Part shown: piece by piece, positions 38,589 through 46,741 of the stretch | How the letters are laid out: each line of letters starts with the position of its first letter | Numbering within the stretch: the stretch's first letter is position 1 | Source: Leifsonia xyli | GTDB lineage: Bacteria > Actinomycetota > Actinomycetes > Actinomycetales > Microbacteriaceae | Reading direction: 5' to 3' | Assembly: GCA_003243275.1 (NCBI GenBank) | Contig: QFQR01000009.1 | Location: 1-64,000, forward strand | Length of the DNA: 64,000 nucleotides | Made by a program: the position numbers and the translations under genes | Notes under the pieces: model-generated | What the model was told of the DNA's origin: nothing | The model's input: the letters and a program-made list of their open reading frames with translations, nothing else | Databases searched by the model: none

Positions 38589-39872
38589 ATGCCCGCGATC
38601 GTGCTCATCGGCGCCCAGTGGGGCGATGAAGGCAAGGGCAAGGCCACCGACCTGCTCGGCGACCGCGTCGACTACGTCGTCAAGTTCAACGGCGGCAACA
38701 ACGCCGGCCACACCGTCGTCGTCGGCGACCAGAAGTACGCCCTGCACCTGCTGCCCTCCGGCATCCTCAGCCCCGGCGTCGTGCCCGTCATCGCCAACGG
38801 CGTCGTCGTCGACATCGAGGTGCTCTTCAGCGAGCTCGAAGCGCTCAGCGCCCGCGGCGTCGACGTCTCGCGGCTGCTCGTGTCGGCCAACGCCCACGTC
38901 ATCACCCAGTACCACCGCACGATCGACAAGGTCACCGAGCGCTTCCTCGGCAAGCGTCAGATCGGCACCACCGGCCGCGGCATCGGCCCCGCGTACGCCG
39001 ACAAGATCAACCGGGTCGGCATCCGGATCCAGGACCTCTTCGACGAGAACATCCTGCGCCAGAAGGTCGAAGGGGCCCTCGACCAGAAGAACCACCTGCT
39101 GCTGAAGGTCTACAACCGCCGCGCGATCACCGTCGCCGAGGTGGTCGACGACCTGCTCGGCTACGTCGAGCGCCTGCGGCCCATGGTCGCCGACACGAGC
39201 CTCGTGCTGAACCGGGCCCTCGACGACGGCAAGACGGTGCTGTTTGAGGGCGGCCAGGCGACCATGCTCGACGTCGACCACGGCACCTACCCCTTCGTCA
39301 CCTCCTCGAACGCGACCTCCGGCGGTGCTGCCACCGGATCCGGGGTCGCCCCCAACCGCTTCGACCGGGTGATCGCCGTCGTCAAGGCCTACACGACGCG
39401 CGTCGGCTCGGGGCCGTTCCCGACGGAGCTGTTCGACGAATCCGGCGAGTTCCTGCGCTCGGCCGGTTTCGAGTTCGGCACCACCACGGGACGCCCCCGC
39501 CGCACCGGCTGGTACGACGCGCCCATCGCCCGCTACTCGGCGCGCATCAACGGCGTCACCGACTTCGTGCTCACCAAGCTCGACGTGCTCACGGGACTCG
39601 AGCGGATCCCGGTGTGCGTCGCCTACGACGTCGACGGCGTGCGCTTCGACGAGGTGCCGGTGAACCAGTCCGACTTCCACCACGCGACGCCCATCTACGA
39701 GGAGCTGCCCGGCTGGTCGGAGGACATCACCGGGGCGCGGAGCTTCGCGGAGCTGCCGAAGAACGCGCAGGACTACGTGCTCGCGCTCGAGGGCATGTCG
39801 GGATCGCGGATGTCGGCCATCGGCGTCGGCCCGGGTCGCGACGCGATCGTCGTGCGCCACGAGCTCGCCTGA
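38589..39872 (+). CDS. purA: Adenylosuccinate synthetase
   Basis: This 427-aa enzyme joins IMP and aspartate with GTP on the way to AMP. It begins MPAIVLIGAQWGDEGKGKAT, the GTP-binding loop, then FNGGNNAGHTVVVGDQKYAL. The active-site loop GTTGRGIGPAYADKINRVGI and the C-terminal GVGPGRDAIV are conserved. A TAGAAT at about 38545-38550 is a likely -10 element, and AGGGAGAAGAG is the ribosome site. It stands alone, convergent with the symporter gene. Confidence 0.97.
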   Translation: MPAIVLIGAQWGDEGKGKATDLLGDRVDYVVKFNGGNNAGHTVVVGDQKYALHLLPSGILSPGVVPVIANGVVVDIEVLFSELEALSARGVDVSRLLVSANAHVITQYHRTIDKVTERFLGKRQIGTTGRGIGPAYADKINRVGIRIQDLFDENILRQKVEGALDQKNHLLLKVYNRRAITVAEVVDDLLGYVERLRPMVADTSLVLNRALDDGKTVLFEGGQATMLDVDHGTYPFVTSSNATSGGAATGSGVAPNRFDRVIAVVKAYTTRVGSGPFPTELFDESGEFLRSAGFEFGTTTGRPRRTGWYDAPIARYSARINGVTDFVLTKLDVLTGLERIPVCVAYDVDGVRFDEVPVNQSDFHHATPIYEELPGWSEDITGARSFAELPKNAQDYVLALEGMSGSRMSAIGVGPGRDAIVVRHELA

Positions 39873-39899
39873 GCCGCGGGAGCGTCGCGTCGCGTGGTG

Positions 39900-40007
39900 G
39901 GTTTCGATACGCCGCTGCGCGGCTACTCAACCAGCGGGGTGGCGGCTGCGCCGCGCCGCGCACCACCGCTGATCGAGTGCCGCGCGCAGCGCGGTGTATC
40001 GAGATCC
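39900..40007. repeat. REP-like units, subtypes A and B
   Basis: Unit A (39900-39937) reads GGTTTCGATACGCCGCTGCG...CAACCAGCGG. Unit B (39966-40007) is a variant with CTGATCGAGTGCCGC...GTGTATCGAGATCC in the other orientation. Both lie between the convergent purA and symporter genes. The pair may form a larger inverted structure. Confidence 0.8.
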
Positions 40008-40016
40008 CCCCGCGCC

Positions 40017-41474
40017 TCAGGGTTCCGGCAGGTGCAGGCGGGCCAGGAAGCGGTCGGTGCCGCGGGGCGCCCCGCGCCGGTCGAGGCGCGACACCAACAC
40101 CATGGTGAGCGTCGCGAGCGGCACCGTCCACGCGGCGGGCTGGTCGATGAGCGCGGCCGCGAGTCCCGCATCCGGGAGCGCCCAGCCCAGCAGGATGGCG
40201 CTCCCGCAGGCGACCGCCCCCGCGACCATGCCGGCGATCGCGCCGCGCGCGGTGAGCCCCCGCCACCAGATCCCGAGCAGCAGCGCAGGGCAGAGCGTCG
40301 ACGCCGTGAACGCGAACACGAGCCCGACCGAGCCGGCGAGCCCCGCGCTCTCGGTGACGATCGCGATCGCGAGCGGCACCACCACCGAGAGCGCCGCCGC
40401 GATCCGGAACCCCCGCACCGAGCCCGCGAACAGCTCCTGCGAGACGACCCCGGCGAGCGACACCACGAGCCCAGAGGAGGTCGACAGGAACGCCCCGAAG
40501 GCGCCCGCGATCACGAGCGCGGTCACCGCCTCCGCCCACGGCGTGGGCAGCAGCGCGCCAGGCAGCAGCAGCACGAGCGCGTCGGTGTCGCCGGATACCA
40601 GCTCCGGCAGGTACACCCGCCCCAGCATCCCGATCGCGATCGGGAAAACGTAGAACGCCGACAGCAGGCACAGCACGATGAAGGTGGTGCGGCGGGCCGC
40701 CGGCCCGTCGGGGTTCGTGTAGAAGCGCACGAGCACGTGCGGCAGCCCGAGCGTGCCGAGCAGCAGCGCCACGAGCAGCGACACCGCACGGTACACGGTG
40801 TCGGGATCGGCGACCGCGAACGGCGGGAACGCCCCCTCGAGCGCGGCCCCCGCATCCGCTCCCGCCCCCGGCTGCAGCAGCAGCACGAACACGACGGGTG
40901 CCGCGACCGCGGTGAGCTTCAGCCAGTACTGGAACGCCTGCACGAAGGTGATGGAGCGCATCCCGCCCGCCGCCACGACGACGCCCACGATCACCGCGAC
41001 CCCGACCGCGCCCACCCAGCGCGGCAGCCCCGTGGTGATGCCGACCGTGAGCGCCGCCCCCTGCAGCTGCGGCACGATGTACAGCCAGCCGATCAGGATG
41101 ACGAGCACCGAGGTCACCCGCCGCACCCCGCGCGATTCGAGCCGAGCCTCCGTGAAATCGGGCACCGTGTAGGCGCCCGAGCGCCGCAGCGGTGCCGCCA
41201 CGAACAGCAGCAGCATGAGGTAGCCCGCGGTGTAGCCGATCGGGAACCACAGCGCCCGCTCGCCCTGCAGCAGGATGAGTCCCGCGATGCCGAGCACGCT
41301 CGCGGCCGAGAGGTATTCGCCGCCGATCGCGGAGGCGTTCAGCCACGGCTTCACGGTGCGGCTCGCGACGTAGAAGTCGCTCGTGGTGCGCGAGAGGCGC
41401 ACGCCGAAGAAGCCGATGAGCACGGTCACCACGGTGACCGCCGCGATCGAGGCGTAGCCGATCGCCGGCGTCAT
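40017..41474 (-). CDS. Sodium:solute symporter (SSS family)
   Basis: This 485-aa protein has 12-13 membrane helices, including the SSS signature region GEYLSAASVLGIAGLILLQG near residues 52-71. LGTLGLPHVLVRFYTNPDGP and AFGAFLSTSSGLVVSLAGVV are also conserved. It resembles acetate/pyruvate-type permeases (ActP, MctP-like). ATG 41474 overlaps the stop of the small partner gene as ATGA. Substrate is probably a monocarboxylate, by similarity to the second system at 44322. Confidence 0.87.
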   Translation of the reverse strand: MTPAIGYASIAAVTVVTVLIGFFGVRLSRTTSDFYVASRTVKPWLNASAIGGEYLSAASVLGIAGLILLQGERALWFPIGYTAGYLMLLLFVAAPLRRSGAYTVPDFTEARLESRGVRRVTSVLVILIGWLYIVPQLQGAALTVGITTGLPRWVGAVGVAVIVGVVVAAGGMRSITFVQAFQYWLKLTAVAAPVVFVLLLQPGAGADAGAALEGAFPPFAVADPDTVYRAVSLLVALLLGTLGLPHVLVRFYTNPDGPAARRTTFIVLCLLSAFYVFPIAIGMLGRVYLPELVSGDTDALVLLLPGALLPTPWAEAVTALVIAGAFGAFLSTSSGLVVSLAGVVSQELFAGSVRGFRIAAALSVVVPLAIAIVTESAGLAGSVGLVFAFTASTLCPALLLGIWWRGLTARGAIAGMVAGAVACGSAILLGWALPDAGLAAALIDQPAAWTVPLATLTMVLVSRLDRRGAPRGTDRFLARLHLPEP

Positions 41475-41851
41475 GCGTCGTCCGCGAGCGAGCGGTAGCG
41501 CGCCTCGTTGCGGGTGGAGGTGCGCACGTACAGTGCCGCGATCGCGATCAGCACGGGGAAGAGCCCGCCGCCGAGCACGATCCACGACACCGGCACGACG
41601 CCGACGGATGCCGCATCCAGCCCCGGCACGAGGGCGAAGACGAGCGGCACCGCCACCAGCACCGCCACGAACGCGAGCGCGCAGACGATCGCGAGCCGCA
41701 GCTGCGAGCGGATGAGCGAGCGGATGTAGAGCGCCGCAGGTGCCTCGCCCGTCGCGACCCCGGCGCCTCGCCCGGCCGCCTCGTCGCGCCGCGGTGCGGT
41801 GACGCGCACCCGCGGGAGCGGTGCTGCCTTCCGCGGGTCGGACTCGCTCAT
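41471..41851 (-). CDS. Small membrane partner of the symporter
   Basis: This 126-aa protein has two membrane helices, LAIVCALAFVAVLVAVPLVF and VSWIVLGGGLFPVLIAIAAL, after a basic N-terminal tail. It resembles the small DUF485-type proteins that precede SSS permeases, though sequence is divergent. It is coupled by four-base overlaps to the response regulator gene upstream and to the symporter downstream. It may stabilise or assemble the permease. Confidence 0.75.
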   Translation of the reverse strand: MSESDPRKAAPLPRVRVTAPRRDEAAGRGAGVATGEAPAALYIRSLIRSQLRLAIVCALAFVAVLVAVPLVFALVPGLDAASVGVVPVSWIVLGGGLFPVLIAIAALYVRTSTRNEARYRSLADDA

Positions 41852-42597
41852 CCGCCCGCCCGCAGCCGCCGCGCGTCGAGCGCCTCCCGCAGCGCGGGCT
41901 GCAGCCGGCGCGACACCGGCAGCTCGACCGCCCCGATGGTGACGGTCGCGTGCCCCGGCCCGCCGCGCAGCCGCGTCACGTGGTCGAGCTGCACGAGGTA
42001 GGAGCGGTGCACCCGTAGGAACCCGGCCTCAGCCCACTGCCGCTCCAGGTCGCTGAGCGGGATGCGCACGAGGTAGCTCGACTCCTCGGTGTGCAGCCGC
42101 GCGTAGTCGCCCTGCGCCTGCACGTAGCGCACGTCATCGCGGCGGATCATGCGGGTGGTCGCGCCGAGCGTCACCGCGACCAGTTCGGGGCGCGGAACCG
42201 GTCCTGTGGCGGGGGAGGCGCGCATCCCGTCGATCACCCGGTCGAGGGTGCGTTCGAGCCGCTCGGCGCGCACCGGCTTCAGCAGGTAGTCGACGGCGGC
42301 GAACTCGAAGGCCTCAAGGGCTTGGTCTTCGTCGGCGGTGACGAAGACGAGCGCGGGCCGGTGCTCGAAGCGGCCGAGCGCCCGCGCGAGGTCGAAGCCC
42401 GAGAGGCCCGGCATGTGGATGTCGAGGAAGGCCGCGTCGACGGCCTGCTCCGACAACAGCCGCACCGCCTCCGCGCCTGAGGAGGCGCGGTGGATGCCGG
42501 CCACCCGCGGATCCTGCCCGAGCAGGTAGGCGAGCTCGTCGAGGGCGGGCGGCTCGTCGTCGGCGATGAGCACGCTGATCGTGCGGGCCTCCGTCAT
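41848..42597 (-). CDS. LytTR-family response regulator
   Basis: This 249-aa protein has a receiver domain (ISVLIADDEPPALDELAYLL, phosphoacceptor Asp in AAFLDIHMPGLSGFD, and VDYLLKPVRAERLERTL). A LytTR DNA-binding domain follows (LVAVTLGATTRMIRRDDVRY, VQAQGDYARLHTEESSYLVR, FLRVHRSYLVQLDHVTRL). It is coupled to the kinase gene by ATGA. It most likely activates the symporter genes on both sides, as BtsR/YpdB-type LytTR regulators do for carboxylate permeases in other bacteria. Confidence 0.92.
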   Translation of the reverse strand: MTEARTISVLIADDEPPALDELAYLLGQDPRVAGIHRASSGAEAVRLLSEQAVDAAFLDIHMPGLSGFDLARALGRFEHRPALVFVTADEDQALEAFEFAAVDYLLKPVRAERLERTLDRVIDGMRASPATGPVPRPELVAVTLGATTRMIRRDDVRYVQAQGDYARLHTEESSYLVRIPLSDLERQWAEAGFLRVHRSYLVQLDHVTRLRGGPGHATVTIGAVELPVSRRLQPALREALDARRLRAGG

Positions 42598-43796
42598 CCG
42601 GCGAGCCTCCCCTGCACATCGCCGCCTGCCCGCAGCGGCTGCGACTTCGGCACCCGCATCGTGACGAGCGTGCCCGCCCCGAGGTTCGTCTCGACGACGA
42701 GCCCGAAGTCGTCGCCGTACACCTGCCGCAGGCGCGTGTCGACGTTGCGCAGCCCCACGTGCTCGCCGCCCGCCCGCCCGGCGAGCACCTCGCGCGCGAG
42801 CTGCGGGTCGATGCCGACGCCGTCATCCTCGACCGTGATGAGGGCGCAGGCGCCCGCATCGCTCGCCGTGATCGTGACCCGCCCGCCGCGCTCGGCCGAC
42901 TCGAGCCCGTGCCGCACCGCGTTCTCCACGAGCGGCTGCACCGAGAGGAACGGGATCACGGTCGCGAGCAGCTCGGGCGCGATCTGCAGCGTCACCTCGA
43001 GTCGGTCGCCGAAGCGCGCCCGCTCGAGCCGCAGGTAGCCGTCGACGCTGCGCAGCTCCTCCGCGACGGTCGTGAAGTCGCCGTGCCGGCGGAAGCTGTA
43101 ACGCGTGAAGTCGGCGAACTCGACCACCAGCTCGCGCGCCTTCGCGGGGTCGGTGTGGATGAAGGAGGCGATCGCGGTGAGCGCGTTGTAGATGAAGTGC
43201 GGGCTGATCTGGGCCCGCAACGCCTTCACCTCGGCCTCCGCGAGGGCGGCGCGGGATGCGTCGAGCTCGGCCAGTTCGAGTTGCGTCGACACCCAGCGCG
43301 CGGCCTCGCCGGTCGCCCGCACGAGCCCCGGTCGGGCACCGCGCGCGAACGCGACGAGGGTGCCGGCCCGCACGCCGCTCGGCAGGATGGGGGCCGAGAC
43401 CGCGTCGACCGCATCCCGCCCCTGGCCGAGGATCGCGCGGTGCAACTGCGGTTTGGGGCCGGATCGGGTGGCGATCGCCCGCGCCGCCGCCTCCCGGTAG
43501 GCCTCCGGTCCGTCGACCGCGAGCACCCCGTCCGCGCCCGCGATCGCGAGTCCCTCGCAGTCGAGCATGGCCCGCAGCTCGCGGGCGGCGCGCGCCGTGT
43601 CGCCCGCTTCGAGGCCCGCCCGCAGGTGCTCGGCGGCGCGCGTGGCGAGGTGCAGGGTCGTGAACCGGGTGCGCTCCGCCTCGGTGCCGAGCTCGCGCGG
43701 TCCGCGGGCCAGCCGGCGCGCGACGAGGTACCCCGCGACCGCGAGCAGCGCGACGGCCGCGACGATCACGAGGCCGCTCATCAGCGATTCGGCCAT
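42594..43796 (-). CDS. LytS-like sensor histidine kinase
   Basis: This 400-aa protein has one N-terminal membrane helix (GLVIVAAVALLAVAGYLVAR) and a GAF-like middle region. The His-kinase motif is ALRAQISPHFIYNALTAIAS (His about residue 205). The ATP-binding region includes VQPLVENAVRHGLE, VEDDGVGIDP and GGEHVGLRNVDTRL. This is the LytS/YehU-type His-kinase fold. It heads the four-gene minus-strand operon kinase-regulator-small protein-symporter, divergent from the second symporter pair. Confidence 0.92.
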   Translation of the reverse strand: MAESLMSGLVIVAAVALLAVAGYLVARRLARGPRELGTEAERTRFTTLHLATRAAEHLRAGLEAGDTARAARELRAMLDCEGLAIAGADGVLAVDGPEAYREAAARAIATRSGPKPQLHRAILGQGRDAVDAVSAPILPSGVRAGTLVAFARGARPGLVRATGEAARWVSTQLELAELDASRAALAEAEVKALRAQISPHFIYNALTAIASFIHTDPAKARELVVEFADFTRYSFRRHGDFTTVAEELRSVDGYLRLERARFGDRLEVTLQIAPELLATVIPFLSVQPLVENAVRHGLESAERGGRVTITASDAGACALITVEDDGVGIDPQLAREVLAGRAGGEHVGLRNVDTRLRQVYGDDFGLVVETNLGAGTLVTMRVPKSQPLRAGGDVQGRLAG

Positions 43797-43971
43797 CCCT
43801 CGACCTTAATCGCTCGCTCGTCGTCGGCACAGTGCCGCTCGTCGCACGGTGACCGCCGCCCGGCGACGACGAGCGGCAGGGGCGCACGCACCGGGTGGGG
43901 AGGTCCGAGAGTGTTCGGCAGTCACGTCGAGACGGGTGCGCAACGGTGCGGGCCCGGGATGAGGAGAGACG
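43797..43971. promoter_or_regulatory. Divergent promoter region between the two symporter systems
   Basis: This 175-base interval is the only space between the kinase operon and the DUF485-actP pair. CGTCGTCGGCACAGTGCCGC and GTGACCGCCGCCCGGCGACG form degenerate inverted repeats near 43818-43870. LytTR regulators bind direct repeats, but I cannot point to a clear pair by eye. The GATGAGGAGAG just before the second ATG is a good ribosome site. Confidence 0.5.
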
Positions 43972-44322
43972 ATGGGCGACGAAGCCCCCACCTCGGTCAC
44001 GGCGACGGATGTCGACTTTGCCGGCATCCAGCGCTCCGAACCCTTCCAGCAACTCAAGAAACGACACCGATCGTTCGTGTTCCCCGTGCTCGGGCTCGCG
44101 CTCGTCTGGTACTTCGCCTACGTGCTGCTGGCCGGCTACGCCCCCGAGTTCATGGCGACACCCGTCTTCGGGCTCGTCAACATCGGCCTCCTGATCGGGC
44201 TCGCCCAGGTCGCCACGACCTTCATCGTGACGATGTGGTACGTCTGGTACGCCAACCGGAGGCTCGACCCCATCGCGGAGGAGATCCGCGATGACGCCGC
44301 CGCGGCGGGGGGTGCGCGCTGA
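43972..44322 (+). CDS. DUF485 family membrane protein
   Basis: This 116-aa protein has two helices: FVFPVLGLALVWYFAYVLLA and LVNIGLLIGLAQVATTFIVT. The family motif FQQLKKRHRSFVFPVLGLAL and the ending WYVWYANRRLDPIAEEIR are typical of DUF485 (YjcH-like) proteins, which are encoded with ActP permeases. The stop overlaps the start of the permease gene. It probably acts as an accessory subunit of that transporter. Confidence 0.9.
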   Translation: MGDEAPTSVTATDVDFAGIQRSEPFQQLKKRHRSFVFPVLGLALVWYFAYVLLAGYAPEFMATPVFGLVNIGLLIGLAQVATTFIVTMWYVWYANRRLDPIAEEIRDDAAAAGGAR

Positions 44323-45935
44323 TGGCCCCCGCAGCGCTGCTCGAGACGAGCACCTCCCCCGGCGAGCCGATCCTCAACATCGCCATCTTCGGCGTGTTCG
44401 TGCTCGTGACGATGATCATCGTGTTCCGCGCCAGCCGGAACAACAAGACCGCGGCCGACTACTACGCCGCCGGTCGCTCCTTCTCCGGCCCGCAGAACGG
44501 CACCGCGATCGCGGGCGACTACCTCTCGGCCGCATCCTTCCTCGGCATCTGCGGCGCGATCGCCCTCACCGGCTACGACGGGTTCCTCTACTCGATCGGC
44601 TTCCTGGTGGCGTGGCTCGTGGCGCTGCTGCTGGTGGCCGAGCTGCTGCGCAACACGGGCCGCTTCACGATGGCGGATGTGCTCTCGTTCCGCCTGAAGC
44701 AGCGCCCGGTGCGGATCGCCGCCGCCACCACGACGCTCGTCGTGTGCTTCTTCTACCTGCTGGCTCAGATGGCGGGCGCGGGCGGCCTCGTCTCGCTGCT
44801 GCTCGGCATCCCCGACAAAGTCGGCCAGGGGGTCGTGATCGCCGTCGTCGGCGCGCTCATGATCGTCTATGTGCTCGTCGGCGGCATGAAGGGCACCACC
44901 TGGGTGCAGATCATCAAGGCGGGTCTGCTGATCGCGGGCGCCGGTGTCATGTCGGTCTGGGTGCTCGCCATCAACGGCTTCAACCTGTCGACGCTGCTCG
45001 AGAACGCGGTCGCCACCGCGGGCACCTCCGACATCCTGAACCCCGGCATGAAGTACGGGGTGTCGGATGTCGCGCGCCTCGACTTCCTGTCGCTCGGCCT
45101 CGCGCTCGTGCTCGGCACCGCGGCTCTGCCGCACGTGCTGATGCGGTTCTACACGGTGCCGACCGCGAAGGAGGCCAGGCGCAGCGTCGTGTGGGCGATC
45201 TGGCTGATCGGCATCTTCTACGTGTTCACGCTCGTGCTCGGCTACGGCGCGGCGGCCCTCATCGGGCCGGAGACGATCGCGGCAGCGCCAGGCGGGGCGA
45301 ACTCGGCGGCACCGCTGCTGGCCTTCGCGCTCGGCGGGCCGATCCTGCTGGGGCTCATCTCGGCGATCGCCTTCGCGACGATCCTCGCGGTCGTGGCGGG
45401 TCTCACGATCACGGCCGCGGCATCCTTCGCCCACGACATCTACGCGAGCGTCGTGAAGAAGGGCAAGGCCGACCCGACCACCGAGGTGAAGGTGGCGCGG
45501 CGCACGGTCGTCGTGATCGGCATCGTGGCGATCGCGGGCGGCATCCTCGCGAACGGACAGAACGTGGCGTTCCTGGTGGCGCTCGCGTTCGCGGTGGCGG
45601 CGGCGGCGAACCTGCCGACGATCGTCTACTCGCTGTTCTGGAAGCGGTTCAACACGCGCGGCGCGCTGTGGAGCATGTACACGGGGCTTCTCTCGTCGAT
45701 CGTGCTGATCGTGTTCTCGCCCGTCGTGTCGGGCGGGCCGACGGCGATGATCCCGACGGCCGACTTCGACCTCTGGCCGTTGTCGAACCCGGGCATCGTG
45801 TCGATCCCGCTCGCCTTCCTGGTGGGCTGGCTCGCATCCCTCACCCAGCGTGCGCCGGAGGATCCGGCCAAGCAGTCGGAGATGGAGGTGCGCTCCCTCA
45901 CCGGCATCGGGGCGGAGGGCGCCACCCAGCACTGA
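44322..45935 (+). CDS. Cation/acetate symporter (ActP-like)
   Basis: This 537-aa SSS-family permease has the signature AGDYLSAASFLGICGAIALT, then TAALPHVLMRFYTVPTAKEA and LGGPILLGLISAIAFATILA. With the preceding DUF485 gene it matches acetate/glycolate permeases of the ActP type. It has about 13 membrane helices and ends with a short soluble tail (MEVRSLTGIGAEGATQH). Expression is probably controlled by the adjacent LytS/LytR-like system. Confidence 0.9.
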   Translation: MAPAALLETSTSPGEPILNIAIFGVFVLVTMIIVFRASRNNKTAADYYAAGRSFSGPQNGTAIAGDYLSAASFLGICGAIALTGYDGFLYSIGFLVAWLVALLLVAELLRNTGRFTMADVLSFRLKQRPVRIAAATTTLVVCFFYLLAQMAGAGGLVSLLLGIPDKVGQGVVIAVVGALMIVYVLVGGMKGTTWVQIIKAGLLIAGAGVMSVWVLAINGFNLSTLLENAVATAGTSDILNPGMKYGVSDVARLDFLSLGLALVLGTAALPHVLMRFYTVPTAKEARRSVVWAIWLIGIFYVFTLVLGYGAAALIGPETIAAAPGGANSAAPLLAFALGGPILLGLISAIAFATILAVVAGLTITAAASFAHDIYASVVKKGKADPTTEVKVARRTVVVIGIVAIAGGILANGQNVAFLVALAFAVAAAANLPTIVYSLFWKRFNTRGALWSMYTGLLSSIVLIVFSPVVSGGPTAMIPTADFDLWPLSNPGIVSIPLAFLVGWLASLTQRAPEDPAKQSEMEVRSLTGIGAEGATQH

Positions 45936-45996
45936 GACCAGGCGGGGGCGGATGCAGTGCCTGGCGCCGCCCCCGCCGAATCCCCGCGCGTGGTGG

Positions 45997-46078
45997 GGGT
46001 GCTCGTAGCTCCAGCTACAGTCTCGCCGCCCCAGACGGTACGGGGGCGCCGAGGTCGTAGCTGGAGCTACGAGCACCC
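45997..46078. repeat. Palindrome family 5
   Basis: The perfect 22-bp arms GGGTGCTCGTAGCTCCAGCT... (45997-46018) and 46057-46078 are separated by 38 bases that contain a shorter inverted repeat. Each arm is itself partly palindromic (GTAGCTCCAGCTAC). It lies between two plus-strand genes. No second copy of this family is in the window. Confidence 0.85.
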
Positions 46079-46093
46079 TGCCAGGATGGGCAG

Positions 46094-46741
46094 GTGACTG
46101 CGACGCGACCCGGGAGGGTGCCGCTGGTCGGGCGCTACGTGCGGCTCGACCCCTACACGGATGCCGAGCTGCCGGCGCTCTGGCGGGCGCTCGGGCATCC
46201 CGAGGTGCACGCGGGCGGATACGGCGGCGGCCCCGCAGGGCTCCCCGCGGATGAGGCGGCCTACGCCGAGTGGGCGCCGCGCTACTTCCCGCACGAGCGG
46301 GGCATCACCTACGTGGTGCGCATCGCATCCGGACCCCACCGGGGCGAGGTGGTCGGCGCGAGCAGCATGGCCGACTTCGACGAGGCGCGCGAGACCGCCC
46401 ACATCGGCTGGACCGCCTACGACCCGCGCGTCTGGGGAACCCAGGTGAACGTGGAGGCGAAGCTGCTCATGCTCGGCCACCTCTTCGACCACGGCTTCGG
46501 CCGGGTGAAGCTGCAGGCGGATGCGGCGAACGAGCGCTCGCGCGCCGCGATCGCCAAGCTCGGCGCCTCCTTCGAGGGCATCGCACGCCGCGACCAGCGC
46601 CGCGCCGACGGGTCCTGGCGCGACGCCGCGATCTTCTCGGTGCTCGTCACGGAGTGGCCCGAGGTGCGCGCGGGCCTCGAGCGCCGCCTCGGCGACTGGG
46701 GCGAGCGTCCGGTGCTCTACCGCTCGGTGCCGTCGGGCTGA
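46094..46741 (+). CDS. GNAT-family N-acetyltransferase
   Basis: This 215-aa protein of the RimJ/RimL-like type begins PLVGRYVRLDPYTDAELPAL. The acetyl-CoA region has HIGWTAYDPRVWGTQVNVEA and GRVKLQADAANERSRAAIAK, ending with LGASFEGIARRDQRRADGSW. It transfers acetyl groups to an unknown amine. The GTG start at 46094 follows GGAUGGGCAG. The 3' end overlaps the convergent exporter gene by 25 bases. Confidence 0.85.
   Translation: MTATRPGRVPLVGRYVRLDPYTDAELPALWRALGHPEVHAGGYGGGPAGLPADEAAYAEWAPRYFPHERGITYVVRIASGPHRGEVVGASSMADFDEARETAHIGWTAYDPRVWGTQVNVEAKLLMLGHLFDHGFGRVKLQADAANERSRAAIAKLGASFEGIARRDQRRADGSWRDAAIFSVLVTEWPEVRAGLERRLGDWGERPVLYRSVPSG

Noticed and set aside
37161..39860. An 899-codon minus-strand frame running from the ATPase-like gene through purA
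   Set aside because: Only its last 197 codons (from ATG 37754) carry recognisable protein. The rest lies antisense to purA and the TetR gene.
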